From: JBCBWG01 sp039039985 | GTDB taxonomy: Bacteria > Pseudomonadota > Alphaproteobacteria > Rhizobiales > Hyphomicrobiaceae | DNA length: 37,731 nucleotides | Assembly (NCBI GenBank): GCA_039039985.1 | Contig: JBCCOV010000023.1 | Span: 1-37,731 of the forward strand | Reading direction: 5' to 3' | In this document: one piece after another, positions 17,956-27,139 of the stretch | How positions within the stretch are numbered: the stretch's first letter is position 1 | Layout of the letters: every line of letters starts with the position of its first letter | The notes under the pieces: generated by a model | What the model saw: the letters and a program-made list of their open reading frames with translations, nothing else | Told to the model about the DNA's origin: nothing | The model's database searches: none | Translations under genes and position numbers: made by a program

Positions 17956-18020
17956 TTTAGCCCGTCCTTCACCACGATGCGAGATGCCGCGATGCAGCAA
18001 TTATGGCCAAATGGGCTAAA
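17956..18020. repeat. 8-bp inverted repeat upstream of hfq
   Basis: TTTAGCCC at 17956-17963 is mirrored by GGGCTAAA at 18013-18020, with 49 bases between. The pair lies in the 150-bp gap between the transaminase stop and hfq, so it could flank an hfq promoter or form a leader hairpin. No clear promoter hexamers were found between the arms. Confidence 0.35.
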
Positions 18021-18029
18021 ACACCGTAA

Positions 18030-18890
18030 TCAGGTGGAGATCTCCGCAACTTCGTGAAAACTCTCGCGCAATGCAAGCGTCAATCCGCCCGGATGGCGAT
18101 TACCCACTGGTGCCCCGTCAATCTCAGTGACCGGCATGACCACGTTCGACGCCGAGGTAATAAAGGCCTCTTGAGCCTGTTTGGCTTCAGCGATCGTGAA
18201 CTGCCGTTCCACCAACCTGTATCCCTCTCTGTTAATCAAATCGATCAGCGTTGTCCGGGTCACACCACGCAAAATGGCGTTGGACACCGGCGTTGTTATA
18301 AGCTCACGATCGCGCGTTACAATCCACGCGTTACTCGAGCCGCCCTCTGTCACGAAGCCATCGCGATCCGTAAACCAGACCTCGCTGCTGCCTGTATCGC
18401 GCGCGCGCTCTTTCGCGAGGCTGGCCGGCAGGAGCATGACGGTTTTGATATCGCAGCGGCTCCAGCGCGGATCGGGTTCCGATATCACGGTAATACCGTT
18501 CTCAGCTGCAATCTTGGCGCGCACCGGGTCTGCAGGACGGGCCAGGCAAACCAAGGTTGGCCGTGTCCCGGCAGGCGGAAAGAGAAAGTCTCTCTTGTTG
18601 GTGCCACGCGAGACCTGGAGATAGACCGTACCATCGTGAACACGATTGCGACGTACCGTCTCTCGGATCACGGTCTGCAAGGCCGCGACCGTCATCGGCA
18701 TGGTGATCTTGAGCTCATCGAGTGAGCGTTGGAGGCGTGCGATATGGCGCCCTTGATCCACAATCGCGCCGGACTTAACCTCGCAGACCTCGTAGACAGC
18801 GTCGCCGAACTGATACCCGCGATCCTCCGGATGGACGCCGGCCGTGTGATACGGATGATAAACGCCATCAACGTAGATAACCCGAGCCAT
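18030..18890 (-). CDS. dat: D-amino-acid transaminase (class IV PLP enzyme)
   Basis: Fold-type IV aminotransferase, likely interconverting D-alanine and D-glutamate with their keto acids. The ATG at 18890 has GAGAGGG upstream and starts MARVIYVDG; 286 residues. The PLP lysine is probably K149 in CDIKTVMLLP, and E182 (VTEGGSSNAW) should contact the pyridine nitrogen. PEDRGYQFGDAVYEV is the N-terminal signature. The frame is open to 18977, but that extension runs over a tandem repeat. The position between trkA and hfq is the conserved one in rhizobia-like genomes. Branched-chain or 4-amino-4-deoxychorismate activity cannot be excluded. Confidence 0.88.
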   Translation of the reverse strand: MARVIYVDGVYHPYHTAGVHPEDRGYQFGDAVYEVCEVKSGAIVDQGRHIARLQRSLDELKITMPMTVAALQTVIRETVRRNRVHDGTVYLQVSRGTNKRDFLFPPAGTRPTLVCLARPADPVRAKIAAENGITVISEPDPRWSRCDIKTVMLLPASLAKERARDTGSSEVWFTDRDGFVTEGGSSNAWIVTRDRELITTPVSNAILRGVTRTTLIDLINREGYRLVERQFTIAEAKQAQEAFITSASNVVMPVTEIDGAPVGNRHPGGLTLALRESFHEVAEIST

Positions 18891-18897
18891 ACCCTCT

Positions 18898-18931
18898 CCC
18901 AATTCCTTGGTTCGCCCAATTCCTCGGTTCA
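18898..18931. repeat. Tandem 17-bp repeat just upstream of dat
   Basis: Two head-to-tail copies (CCCAATTCCTTGGTTCG and CCCAATTCCTCGGTTCA, 15 of 17 identical) end seven bases from the transaminase ATG and include sequence next to its ribosome binding site. The spacing suits a direct-repeat operator or a simple slippage duplication. It argues that the coding region starts at 18890, not at 18977. Confidence 0.55.
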
Positions 18932-19030
18932 CCTTGGCGACCCTGCCACCCACAACAAAGCATGGCCGAACTGACACGTCTTTCCATCTGCGGTGATCGC
19001 TCGTGAGACACGCAGCATCCCCCCGACAGA

Positions 19031-20410
19031 TTAAATCCCATAGTCCGGCGCGACGCGGAACATTTGTTCCACCTGCCGCACCAATGGCGTCGGTGAAAAC
19101 ATGATTACGCGATCCTTCGGTGCCAATTCGGTGTCACCACGCACCAGAATCGCCTTGCCGCCGCGCCAAATCCCACCGATCCGGATACCGTCGGGCAGAT
19201 GCAAGTCCCGAAGCGGCTTGGCAACAATCTCCGACGTTTCCAGCGCCTCGGCTTCCAGAAGCTCGCCGCGACCGTTTTGGACGGCGTGAACACCTCGGAT
19301 TTTGCCGCGTCGGACGTATTGCAGGATGTTCGATGTGGTGATCGCTCTGGGATTGACCTGGGCGTCGATGCCGAAGGACCGGATCATTTTAGTATAGCCC
19401 GGTGCCGTCGCCAGGCATATGGCGCGCTCGCAACCCAGCTGCTTTGCCAGCACGGATGTGAGAATATTGACCTGGTCATCATTGGTTAGCGCGACAAGCG
19501 TCTCTGTTGCGTGAACCTCGGCTTCCCGCAGCAAGTCTTCCGACAGCGACGACCCATTCAGCACAACCGTGCGCCCGAGCAGTTCCGCAACTTCCACCGC
19601 GCGGTCGCGGCTTGTCTCGATCACCTTGACGCGGACGTTGGGCTCCCGCTGCTCGATTGCGCGCGCGACATAGAGCCCGATGTTGCCACCGCCTGCAATC
19701 ACGACCCGGCGGGCCTGAACCTCGGAATGCCCGAAAATCTTCAACGTGCGCGGCACATACTCGTTCGGCACGACCACATAGACATCGTCTCCAACAAGTA
19801 ATCGGTCCGACTTGTGCGCCGCGCGCATTTCCCCACCACGCACGATCGCCACAACCGTCGCCGGCAGATCGGGAAAGAGTTCCGCCAATTGCGCAAGATC
19901 CGTATCGACGACCGGGCAGTCCGGCTTGCAGCTAATCCCCAGCGCCGACATGTTGTCGTCGGCGAAGGCATAGGTTTCGAAAGCGCCGGGCAATTTCAAA
20001 CGGCGAAGGACGGCATTCCCGACGGCGATCTCCGGCGAGATGATGTAGTCAATGCCGAGGCCCTTACCCGAAAACAGGGCCGCCCAATTCTTGTCGAGAT
20101 AGGTTTGGGCCCGCACGCGCGCGATCCGCGTCGGCACATTGAAAAGCGTATTCGCGACCTGGCAGGCGACCATATTCACTTCATCATAGAGCGTCACTGC
20201 GATCAGCATATCAGTTGCATCTGCCCCCGCTCTGGCGAGAACATCGGGGTGCGCACCATGTCCCTGGATCGCGCGCACATCCAACACGTCGTTGGCACGC
20301 AGAACCAGTTCGGGATTGTTGTCGATGATCGTGACGTCGTTGTTCTCGGCCGCCAGCCTTTCGGCGATGCCGAAGCCGACCTGGCCGGCGCCGCAAATGA
20401 TCACACGCAT
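19031..20410 (-). CDS. trkA: Trk potassium uptake regulatory protein TrkA
   Basis: Cytoplasmic NAD-binding subunit gating TrkH/TrkG potassium channels. The 459 residues form two RCK units. The first Rossmann motif is GAGQVGFGIAERL (residues 7-19) with the acidic end VTIIDNN. The second is GGGNIGLYVARAIEQ (about 230-245). TrkA-C domains follow each. The ATG has GGAGG six bases upstream. Location between ntrX and dat is typical for Alphaproteobacteria. No trkH is in the window. Confidence 0.96.
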   Translation of the reverse strand: MRVIICGAGQVGFGIAERLAAENNDVTIIDNNPELVLRANDVLDVRAIQGHGAHPDVLARAGADATDMLIAVTLYDEVNMVACQVANTLFNVPTRIARVRAQTYLDKNWAALFSGKGLGIDYIISPEIAVGNAVLRRLKLPGAFETYAFADDNMSALGISCKPDCPVVDTDLAQLAELFPDLPATVVAIVRGGEMRAAHKSDRLLVGDDVYVVVPNEYVPRTLKIFGHSEVQARRVVIAGGGNIGLYVARAIEQREPNVRVKVIETSRDRAVEVAELLGRTVVLNGSSLSEDLLREAEVHATETLVALTNDDQVNILTSVLAKQLGCERAICLATAPGYTKMIRSFGIDAQVNPRAITTSNILQYVRRGKIRGVHAVQNGRGELLEAEALETSEIVAKPLRDLHLPDGIRIGGIWRGGKAILVRGDTELAPKDRVIMFSPTPLVRQVEQMFRVAPDYGI

Positions 20411-20435
20411 GGCGCCTCCACTTTGGCCCGAAGCG

Positions 20436-20485
20436 ACAGCGGACGATGCCTCACCAGAGCCCGACCCCGGCGAGACGTCCGCTGT
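20436..20485 (-). promoter_or_regulatory. 10-bp inverted repeat in the trkA leader
   Basis: ACAGCGGACG (20436-20445) and CGTCCGCTGT (20476-20485) are perfect complements around a 30-nt loop, 26 to 75 bases before the trkA ATG in the 126-bp gap after ntrX. It may be a terminator/antiterminator separating ntrYX from trkA, or an operator. No T-run follows on the minus strand. A separate CGTCATGACG palindrome lies next to it (20490-20499). Confidence 0.45.
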
Positions 20486-20536
20486 TATACGTCATGACGC
20501 GCAGCATTGAACGCCAAACAGCAAAGCAACGCTTAA

Positions 20537-21934
20537 CTAGGTGGGCACGCCGCTGCCACCGCGATGTTCGGACGTGACACCCAGCGCGCGCAGTTTCCTA
20601 TGCAGGGCCGATCGCTCCATGCCAACGAATTCCGCCGTGCGCGAAATGTTGCCGCCAAACCGGTTAATTTGCGACAGAAGATACTCTCGTTCAAAGATCT
20701 CGCGCGCCTCACGCAGCGGCAGCGACATCAAATGCTCGGCGCCGCCGTTGACTGGCAACGGCACGTTCGAACCGATTTCGTCGGGTAGCATGTCTGCCGT
20801 AATGTTGGTTTCCGGCGACCCCTCGGCGAGGATCATCACGCGCTCGACGTTGTTGCGCAACTCGCGCACGTTTCCGGGCCAATCATGGGCCTGGAGAACC
20901 GCCATGGCGTCGTCACCGACACTGCGCGGCGATAGACCCGAGGACTCGGCGATCTGCTTGATGAAGTAGTCCACCAGTGAGGGAATGTCTTCACGGCGCT
21001 CGGCCAAAGACGGCACGCGAACGGGGACCACGGCCAGGCGATGATAGAGATCGGACCGGAAACTGCCGTCCTCCATCTCACGCTCGATATGGCGGCTTGT
21101 CGACGAAATAATGCGGACATCGACGCCAACCTTTTGACTGCCGCCGATGCGGAGAAACTTCTGCTCGACCAGCACCCGCAGCACCTTGCCTTGGGTCTCG
21201 TAGGGCATGTCCGCGACTTCATCGATGTAGAGCGTTCCCGTGTGGGCTTCTTCCAGCGCGCCGACCTTGCGCGGGCCGCCTGTGCGGTCTTCAACGCCGA
21301 AGAGTTCTTCCTCCACGCGCTCTGGCACCATCGCGGCCGCATTCAGCACCACAAACGGCCCATCGGCGCGCAAGGATTTCTGGTGAATGGCTCTGGCGGC
21401 AATTTCTTTACCGCTACCGGACGCCCCACGCAGAAGGATGCGGCTGTTGGTCGGTGCAATCTTCTCGATTTGAGACCTGAGCGCGTTGATCGACGCGGAA
21501 TTCCCGATCATGTCGGCGCTGACCGGGCTGCGCTCCTTCAGCTGCTTGACTTCCTTGCGCAGCTGTGAGGCTTCAAGCGCCCGCATCGACACGAGAATGA
21601 GACGATCCGCCGTAAAGGGCTTTGGAATGTAATCATAGGCGCCGCGTTTGATGGCAGTGACGGCGGTGTCGATGTTGCCGTGGCCGGAGATAATCACGAT
21701 CGGCAGGTCCGGGTGGACCTTGCGGATCACCGATAGAACCTCAAGCCCGTCCAGACGACTGCCTTGCAGCCAGATGTCGAGAATGACCAGGTGCGGCCGG
21801 CGATTTTCAATCGCGATGAGGGCCTCGTCGCTGTCGCGCGCCAAGCGGCACGTGTGTCCCTCATCTTCCAGGATGCCGGCAACCAATTCACGAATATCGG
21901 CTTCATCATCGACAACCAGGATGTCCGACGCCAT
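20537..21934 (-). CDS. ntrX: Response regulator NtrX
   Basis: Partner of the sensor NtrY in nitrogen, redox and envelope control. The 465 residues comprise a receiver domain (phospho-Asp D53, K105), an AAA+ domain (Walker A GASGSGKE 170-177, YIDEVADMP Walker B) and a Fis-type helix-turn-helix (ISRTAEFVGMERSALHRKLR). The sigma-54 contact motif GAFTGA is absent; the equivalent region reads LFGVEDRTGGPRKVGALEEA (211-230). It therefore probably acts without sigma-54 activation, as noted for other alphaproteobacterial NtrX. A good GGAGG precedes the ATG, and ntrY ends 45 bp upstream. Confidence 0.95.
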   Translation of the reverse strand: MASDILVVDDEADIRELVAGILEDEGHTCRLARDSDEALIAIENRRPHLVILDIWLQGSRLDGLEVLSVIRKVHPDLPIVIISGHGNIDTAVTAIKRGAYDYIPKPFTADRLILVSMRALEASQLRKEVKQLKERSPVSADMIGNSASINALRSQIEKIAPTNSRILLRGASGSGKEIAARAIHQKSLRADGPFVVLNAAAMVPERVEEELFGVEDRTGGPRKVGALEEAHTGTLYIDEVADMPYETQGKVLRVLVEQKFLRIGGSQKVGVDVRIISSTSRHIEREMEDGSFRSDLYHRLAVVPVRVPSLAERREDIPSLVDYFIKQIAESSGLSPRSVGDDAMAVLQAHDWPGNVRELRNNVERVMILAEGSPETNITADMLPDEIGSNVPLPVNGGAEHLMSLPLREAREIFEREYLLSQINRFGGNISRTAEFVGMERSALHRKLRALGVTSEHRGGSGVPT

Positions 21935-21979
21935 TCCACGTTCCTCCCGTCAAGCGGCCAAAAGCGCCGCAACTTCGTT

Positions 21980-24220
21980 CTATTCAGCCGCAGCGAGACC
22001 ATCCTCAGTCTCGACCACCGGGCCCGCCTCTTGAATTGGAAGCCGAACCGTAACCCGCGCGCCATAAGGGCGCTCTTCCGTAGGTGGGACATCTTCGAGC
22101 GTGATCGTTCCGCCGTGCTGCTCGATGATCTGTTGGACGATCGCAAGGCCGATCCCAGTCCCCTTTTTCTTGGTCGTTACGTAGGGTTCAAGCAACCGCT
22201 TTCGGTGCTGCTTGTCTAAACCAGTTCCATTGTCTGCAACCTGTAGCTCGGCGATATCACCTGTCCTGGTGAGGTCAACTTCAATCCGCCCGCGATAGTC
22301 CGCGCCGCGGTCGCCGCGCTGTGCAGCGGTCTCGATCGCTTCAGCCGCGTTCTTGACGAGGTTTGTGACGACCTGGCCAAGATGATCCGCGTCAACCGCG
22401 CTGACAACAGGTTCGTCTGGAAGATTGAGCGCAATATCGACCGTCTCAAGACTCATCTGAAACAGGGTGACGGGCTCGCGAACGACCGTGCGGAGATCCT
22501 GAGCCTGAAACGACGGCGCCCGCATTTTCGCAAACGACGAAAAGTCATCGACCAATCGCGCAACTGCATCGACCTGACGCACGATCGTGTCGGTGCATTT
22601 GTCGAACACCTCGCGATCCTCGGTCAGGACCTTTCCATACTTGCGGCGAATCCGCTCAGCCGACAATTGGATTGGCGTCAGCGGGTTTTTGATCTCATGA
22701 GCGATCCGCCGCGCCACGTCCGCCCAAGCCGAGGTGCGCTGGGCCGCGACGAGTTCGGTGATGTCGTCAAGCGTGACGACCTTGCCGCGATCCGTACCCG
22801 TTGCCTCGCGCGTCAGCCGCACCCCAAAGGTCCGTTCCTCACCGTCAATCACCATCGTGAGCGGCGATGGACTGCGCGCAAGTGCAGCGTCCTGCTCAAT
22901 GGCACTGAGATAGGCGGACAGATCCGGCAAGGCCGTGTCCAACGACTGCCCGACCAACACATCCGCAGACTGGGACAGCAACGTCTCGGCGGACGGGTTG
23001 ACCAGACGGATCTGTCCATGACTGTCGAGCCCGATCACACCGGCGGACACGCCCGAAAGCACGGCCTCCGTAAAGCGCCGACGCTCAAGCAGCTGTTGGT
23101 TTGCCGAGACCAACTCGTCGCGCTGGCTCTTGAGCTCCGACGTCATGGTGTTGAACGTCGAAGACAAGCGCCTGAGGTCGCCCTCGCCACGCCGGATGGG
23201 CAAAACGACGTTGAGGTTGCCGCGCGAGATATGCTGGGCCGCAGCGATCAGGCGACCGATCGGCGCGACGAACCGTCCGGCAAACCACAGGCCCGCCCAA
23301 ATCGCCGCGAGCATGCCGGTCAGCGAAATGAGAAAGTACAGCAGGCCGTGGGCCACCTGCAGGCCGCTGCGCCGCTTGCGCAACAACGTGTATTCCTCGA
23401 CCCCGGCCTCGGTGCGCCGCAACTCCCGGATCACCTTCGGGCTGACGCCGCGTGCAACGAAGACATAGATCCCCGGGTGGTCTTTCAGGCGCGAGATCGC
23501 CGCGACGCGATAGGCATCGCGCGGCTCAAGCACAGGCACCTGTCCGCCTTCTGCGATTTTGATCAACTCCGCAGGTGGCGCGCGATAGGGGATCTTGGGG
23601 TTCTCAATCGCAGTAACGAGCGGCTTCCCGGTCTGGTCGATGATGTAGGCCACCGGCAAATCACGCAGTCCGGCCTGGACAAACACCAACTCGCGAAAGC
23701 GCCTCGGATCGCTTTGCAACAGGTGTGCGGCTTCGTTGAGGTCCCGCGCCATGTTCACAACGTCGGTGCGGATGACCTGCCCATGCTCCTCCACATAGGC
23801 GTTCGCGACCTCGAGCGAGTTCTCGATGATCTGCCGCGTGCGTTCCGCAAACCAGCCGTCGATCGCGCGGACAAACGTCGTCGTTGCGGCAATCGCGAGC
23901 AGCAACGCCGGCAGGATCGCGATCAGGCTGAACAGTGCCACGATCCGAATGTGCAATCGCGCACCGGCAACTTTCGCCCGCCACGCGTTGTAGAGACGCA
24001 CGCCCTGCCACGCGACAACGGCAATCACCGCTCCGACCAGCAAAACGTTGGCGAAGAGTACAAAAAACACAACCTCGCCGCGCGGCGTGATCGGGGTGAG
24101 ATTGGTGAGGATCAGATAGGTCGCCAGCGCGGAAAACAGCGATAGAACAACGATCGCAAGCCCGACGCGGAACGCCCGGCTCCCCGTATCGGCGAACGGC
24201 ATCGCCGCATCGTCGACCAT
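21980..24220 (-). CDS. ntrY: Sensor histidine kinase NtrY
   Basis: Membrane sensor kinase for NtrX. From the ATG at 24220 it has 746 residues. Two helices (about 19-39, 49-69) are followed by a third (about 91-113), then a periplasmic sensor region (115-292) and a fourth helix (293-317). HAMP, PAS and the kinase core follow, with phospho-acceptor H508 (RRIAHEIKNPLTPIQ), N box and GTGIGLAIV. The frame is open to a TTG at 24460, but the added 80 residues look unlike protein and overlap inverted repeats. Start therefore moderately uncertain. ntrBC lies directly upstream. Confidence 0.94.
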   Translation of the reverse strand: MVDDAAMPFADTGSRAFRVGLAIVVLSLFSALATYLILTNLTPITPRGEVVFFVLFANVLLVGAVIAVVAWQGVRLYNAWRAKVAGARLHIRIVALFSLIAILPALLLAIAATTTFVRAIDGWFAERTRQIIENSLEVANAYVEEHGQVIRTDVVNMARDLNEAAHLLQSDPRRFRELVFVQAGLRDLPVAYIIDQTGKPLVTAIENPKIPYRAPPAELIKIAEGGQVPVLEPRDAYRVAAISRLKDHPGIYVFVARGVSPKVIRELRRTEAGVEEYTLLRKRRSGLQVAHGLLYFLISLTGMLAAIWAGLWFAGRFVAPIGRLIAAAQHISRGNLNVVLPIRRGEGDLRRLSSTFNTMTSELKSQRDELVSANQQLLERRRFTEAVLSGVSAGVIGLDSHGQIRLVNPSAETLLSQSADVLVGQSLDTALPDLSAYLSAIEQDAALARSPSPLTMVIDGEERTFGVRLTREATGTDRGKVVTLDDITELVAAQRTSAWADVARRIAHEIKNPLTPIQLSAERIRRKYGKVLTEDREVFDKCTDTIVRQVDAVARLVDDFSSFAKMRAPSFQAQDLRTVVREPVTLFQMSLETVDIALNLPDEPVVSAVDADHLGQVVTNLVKNAAEAIETAAQRGDRGADYRGRIEVDLTRTGDIAELQVADNGTGLDKQHRKRLLEPYVTTKKKGTGIGLAIVQQIIEQHGGTITLEDVPPTEERPYGARVTVRLPIQEAGPVVETEDGLAAAE

Positions 24221-24524
24221 CACCGGACTTTGCGCACCGTCTCCACCAGCGAACTCGGCGTCCCGAACGCGGGCATCAACTCCACTCTGGCTCGAACCAC
24301 TATTGTTCAAGGTCAACGCCCCTTCGACAGTGCTGGCGACACCGAGACCGACGCATCGCAGGGATTTACACGAAACACTTGGACCGCCTATCAACCGCGT
24401 AACTGTGACATTTACGCGACTAACGGCGTGTGCGTTACGCCACCAACCCGGTTTGGTCAACGGGGTGTCTGTGTCGCCTTAGCCTGTTGGCGTGGCAGAT
24501 GTGACGCCAACTAGCTCAAATCAA
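24221..24524. promoter_or_regulatory. Putative ntrYX promoter region with inverted repeat and sigma-54-like element
   Basis: About 300 bp between ntrC and the preferred ntrY start. On the minus strand, TTGGCGTCACATCTGCC (24494-24510) has the GG-N10-GC spacing and TGGC/TGC cores of sigma-54 promoters. CGCGTAA (24396-24402) pairs with TTACGCG (24412-24418) as a 7-bp inverted repeat, and a third TTACGC-type copy lies at about 24434-24440. These fit a control region for ntrYX separate from ntrBC. Sequence match only; chance hits to such short elements are common. Confidence 0.4.
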
Positions 24525-25973
24525 CTAACGTCCAGGCGACCGAATGACTTGAATGTCCAACATTTTAATCCGGCTGCGCAACGTATTTCGATTGAGCCCA
24601 AGCAGTTCGGCAGCCCGAATCTGATTGCCGCGTGTGGCCGCTAGGGCGGCTGTGAATAACGGCGCCTCGACTTCCCGCAGTATGCGATCATAGAGCCCGG
24701 GAGGCGGCAGTTCGCTGCCGTAACTGGCGAAGTAGCGCGCGAGGTGCCGCTCAACCATTTCTGACAATGTCGCGGCATCCTCAGCGGCGGGCGCGGCAGG
24801 CGGGGCGGAAAATGCCTCGGCAAGCTCACTGTCCACCATCTCACGAGTCAAAATCTCTTCCGGATAGATCGCCGCCAGGCGCCGTACCAGATTCTCAAGC
24901 TCGCGCACGTTTCCTGGCCAGGAATGCTGCTTCAGACGCTCAATAGCATCAGGCGCAATCGTCCGCGTTGCGGCGGTCTCGCCGGCAGCCTGCGCCAGAA
25001 AATGCCGTGCGAGATCGCCAATATCATCGCGGCGCTCACGCAATGGCGGCAGGCGCAACGGCACGACGTTCAGGCGGTAGAAGAGATCTTCCCGAAAAAG
25101 GCCCTGCTGGATCTGCGTTCTCAGGTCCCTGTGCGTCGCCGCCACGATCCGGACATTGGTTCGGATCGGCGTACGGCCGCCAACAGTTGTATATTCGCCT
25201 TCCTGCAAGACACGCAGCAGCCGGGTCTGCGCATCCATCGGCATATCGCCGATCTCATCCAGGAACAGCGTGCCGCCCTCGGCTTGCTCAAACCGGCCGG
25301 CCATACGGTTTTGCGCCCCGGTAAAGGCACCGCGCTCGTGGCCGAACAATTCGCTTTCAATCAACTCGCGGGGGATTGCCGCCATGTTGATCGCAACGAA
25401 GGGCCCGTCACGCCGCTTGGAGTAGTTGTGCAGGACCTGAGCGACGAGTTCCTTGCCCGTACCGGACTCGCCGTTGATCATCACGGTCAAATCGGTGCGG
25501 GTCAGCCGCGCGATCACGCGATAGATTTCCTGCATCGCCGGCGATCGGCCGATCAGCGGCAGCTCATCCTCGCCATCACCAACGGAAGAGGCCGTCTGCT
25601 GCGGCAACGGTCGCGCCATCGCCCGCCCGACAATGGCAACCAACTGATTGAGATCGAACGGTTTTGGCAGATAATCAAACGCTCCCTTTTCCGCCGCCGT
25701 CAGCGCTGTCATGAGTGTGTTTTGCGCGCTCATGACGATCACGGGCAGCTCTGGGCGCAAACGTTGCACCCTAGGGATCAAATCAAACGCATTCTCGTCC
25801 GGCATGACGACATCGGTGACAACGACATCGCCTTCCCCCTGCGACACCCACCGCCACAGCGTTGCCGCGTTGCTTGTTGTGCGCGGGATGTATCCGGCGC
25901 GTGCGAGCGCCTGATTCAATACGGTCCGGATCGCCGCGTCGTCATCAGCTACGAGTACGGTGCCCTTTGCCAT
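24525..25973 (-). CDS. ntrC: Nitrogen regulatory protein NtrC
   Basis: Sigma-54-dependent activator of nitrogen assimilation genes, phosphorylated by NtrB. The 482 residues have a receiver domain (D54, K104), an AAA+ domain with Walker A GESGTGKE (168-175) and an intact GAFTGA (215-220). A Fis-type helix-turn-helix ends it (GNQIRAAELLGLNRNTLRSR). AGGAG precedes the ATG. It starts 29 bp after ntrB. The intact GAFTGA contrasts with NtrX next door. Confidence 0.97.
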   Translation of the reverse strand: MAKGTVLVADDDAAIRTVLNQALARAGYIPRTTSNAATLWRWVSQGEGDVVVTDVVMPDENAFDLIPRVQRLRPELPVIVMSAQNTLMTALTAAEKGAFDYLPKPFDLNQLVAIVGRAMARPLPQQTASSVGDGEDELPLIGRSPAMQEIYRVIARLTRTDLTVMINGESGTGKELVAQVLHNYSKRRDGPFVAINMAAIPRELIESELFGHERGAFTGAQNRMAGRFEQAEGGTLFLDEIGDMPMDAQTRLLRVLQEGEYTTVGGRTPIRTNVRIVAATHRDLRTQIQQGLFREDLFYRLNVVPLRLPPLRERRDDIGDLARHFLAQAAGETAATRTIAPDAIERLKQHSWPGNVRELENLVRRLAAIYPEEILTREMVDSELAEAFSAPPAAPAAEDAATLSEMVERHLARYFASYGSELPPPGLYDRILREVEAPLFTAALAATRGNQIRAAELLGLNRNTLRSRIKMLDIQVIRSPGR

Positions 25974-26002
25974 GCTGCTCCTATCCCACTTGAGAAAACA
26001 GA

Positions 26003-27139
26003 TCAGTCCATCGGCTGATGCATCGGCATCAATGTGCGAAACGTCGTGTGTCCGGCCTGGGTCTCGTACTCGATCACGCCGCCATGATCGCCAATGATCT
26101 TGGCCACCAACGCCAGACCAAGCCCCGTGCCGGATCGCTTGGTCGTCACAAATGGATCAAACAAATGCGGGCGGAGTTCCTCTGGAACGCCAGGACCGTT
26201 GTCCTCAATTTCAACGACCAATGGCAGCGCCACGCGTTGACCGGCACCCGGCAAGGAAAACTTGATGCCGGGGCGAAAGCCCGTCCGCAGCGTGATGCGA
26301 CCGCGCTTGCCGGTTTCCTTTACGGCCTCGGCGGCGTTTTTCACCAGATTTAAATAGGCCTGGATCAATGAATCCCGATGCCCAGTGATGGGTGGTAGCG
26401 ACGGGTCATAGGCGGCAACGATTGTCGCGTCCTGCGCAAAGCCGTTGCTGGCAATCTGCCGGACATGGTCTAGCACGTCATGAATGTTGATTGGCGTCGG
26501 TGGCAGCGGGCGGTCGTCGCCAAACACTTCCATGCGGTCAACCAGGTCGCGAATGCGGTCGGTTTCCGCGCAGATCAACTGCACCAGCTGTCGGTCACCT
26601 TCCGCAAGACTGGACTCGATCAGCTGTGCAGCACCGCGAATGCCGGACAACGGGTTCTTAATCTCATGCGCCAGCATCGACGCAAGCCCGGATACCGAGC
26701 GTGCGGCTGCGCGGTGGGTCAACTGCCGCTCGATCATTTGCGCCATCGATCGCTGTTGCAGCAGGAGGAAGATCTGATCCGGACACTCAGGCAACAGACC
26801 CGCATACACATCGACAAGCTTTGTTCCGCCGGCCCGCGGCACGGCGATTTCAACACCGTACTCGTTCACCGACGCCGAGTTCCGCCGAACTTGCTCCAAC
26901 AGGCTCAGAAGCGGGCAACCAAACGTCAACAGGTCGTCCAAGGACTGCCGCCTGAGAACACTGACACTCACGTCGAAAAAGATCTCAGCGGCAGGATTGG
27001 CCAGTGCTATCGCATTGCCCGGTGCGATGACCAGAATGGGATGCGGCAAAGCGCCCAGTAAAGCGTCCAGGCTGAGCGCGGCCGACTCGCTGCCCTGTTG
27101 CGACCGGGTGCGAGCAGCTTTTCGGCCTCTCTTACTCAT
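26003..27139 (-). CDS. ntrB: Nitrogen sensor histidine kinase NtrB
   Basis: Soluble kinase/phosphatase for NtrC, controlled by PII proteins. The 378 residues contain a PAS domain (about 20-130, starting LDALLGALPHPILVI), the H box with H158 (MLAHEIKNPLSGIRGA), N box (NLVKNAAEAV) and G boxes (EDNGPGVPEEL, GTGLGLALV). The ATG at 27139 overlaps the dusB stop as ATGA, fixing the start and indicating coupling. The frame extends further into dusB but is not needed. Confidence 0.96.
   Translation of the reverse strand: MSKRGRKAARTRSQQGSESAALSLDALLGALPHPILVIAPGNAIALANPAAEIFFDVSVSVLRRQSLDDLLTFGCPLLSLLEQVRRNSASVNEYGVEIAVPRAGGTKLVDVYAGLLPECPDQIFLLLQQRSMAQMIERQLTHRAAARSVSGLASMLAHEIKNPLSGIRGAAQLIESSLAEGDRQLVQLICAETDRIRDLVDRMEVFGDDRPLPPTPINIHDVLDHVRQIASNGFAQDATIVAAYDPSLPPITGHRDSLIQAYLNLVKNAAEAVKETGKRGRITLRTGFRPGIKFSLPGAGQRVALPLVVEIEDNGPGVPEELRPHLFDPFVTTKRSGTGLGLALVAKIIGDHGGVIEYETQAGHTTFRTLMPMHQPMD

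Noticed and set aside
22382..24145. 587-codon plus-strand open frame opposite ntrY
   Set aside because: Antisense shadow of a clear histidine kinase. The translation is Arg/Gln/His-rich, without domains, as expected for the complement of GC-rich coding DNA.
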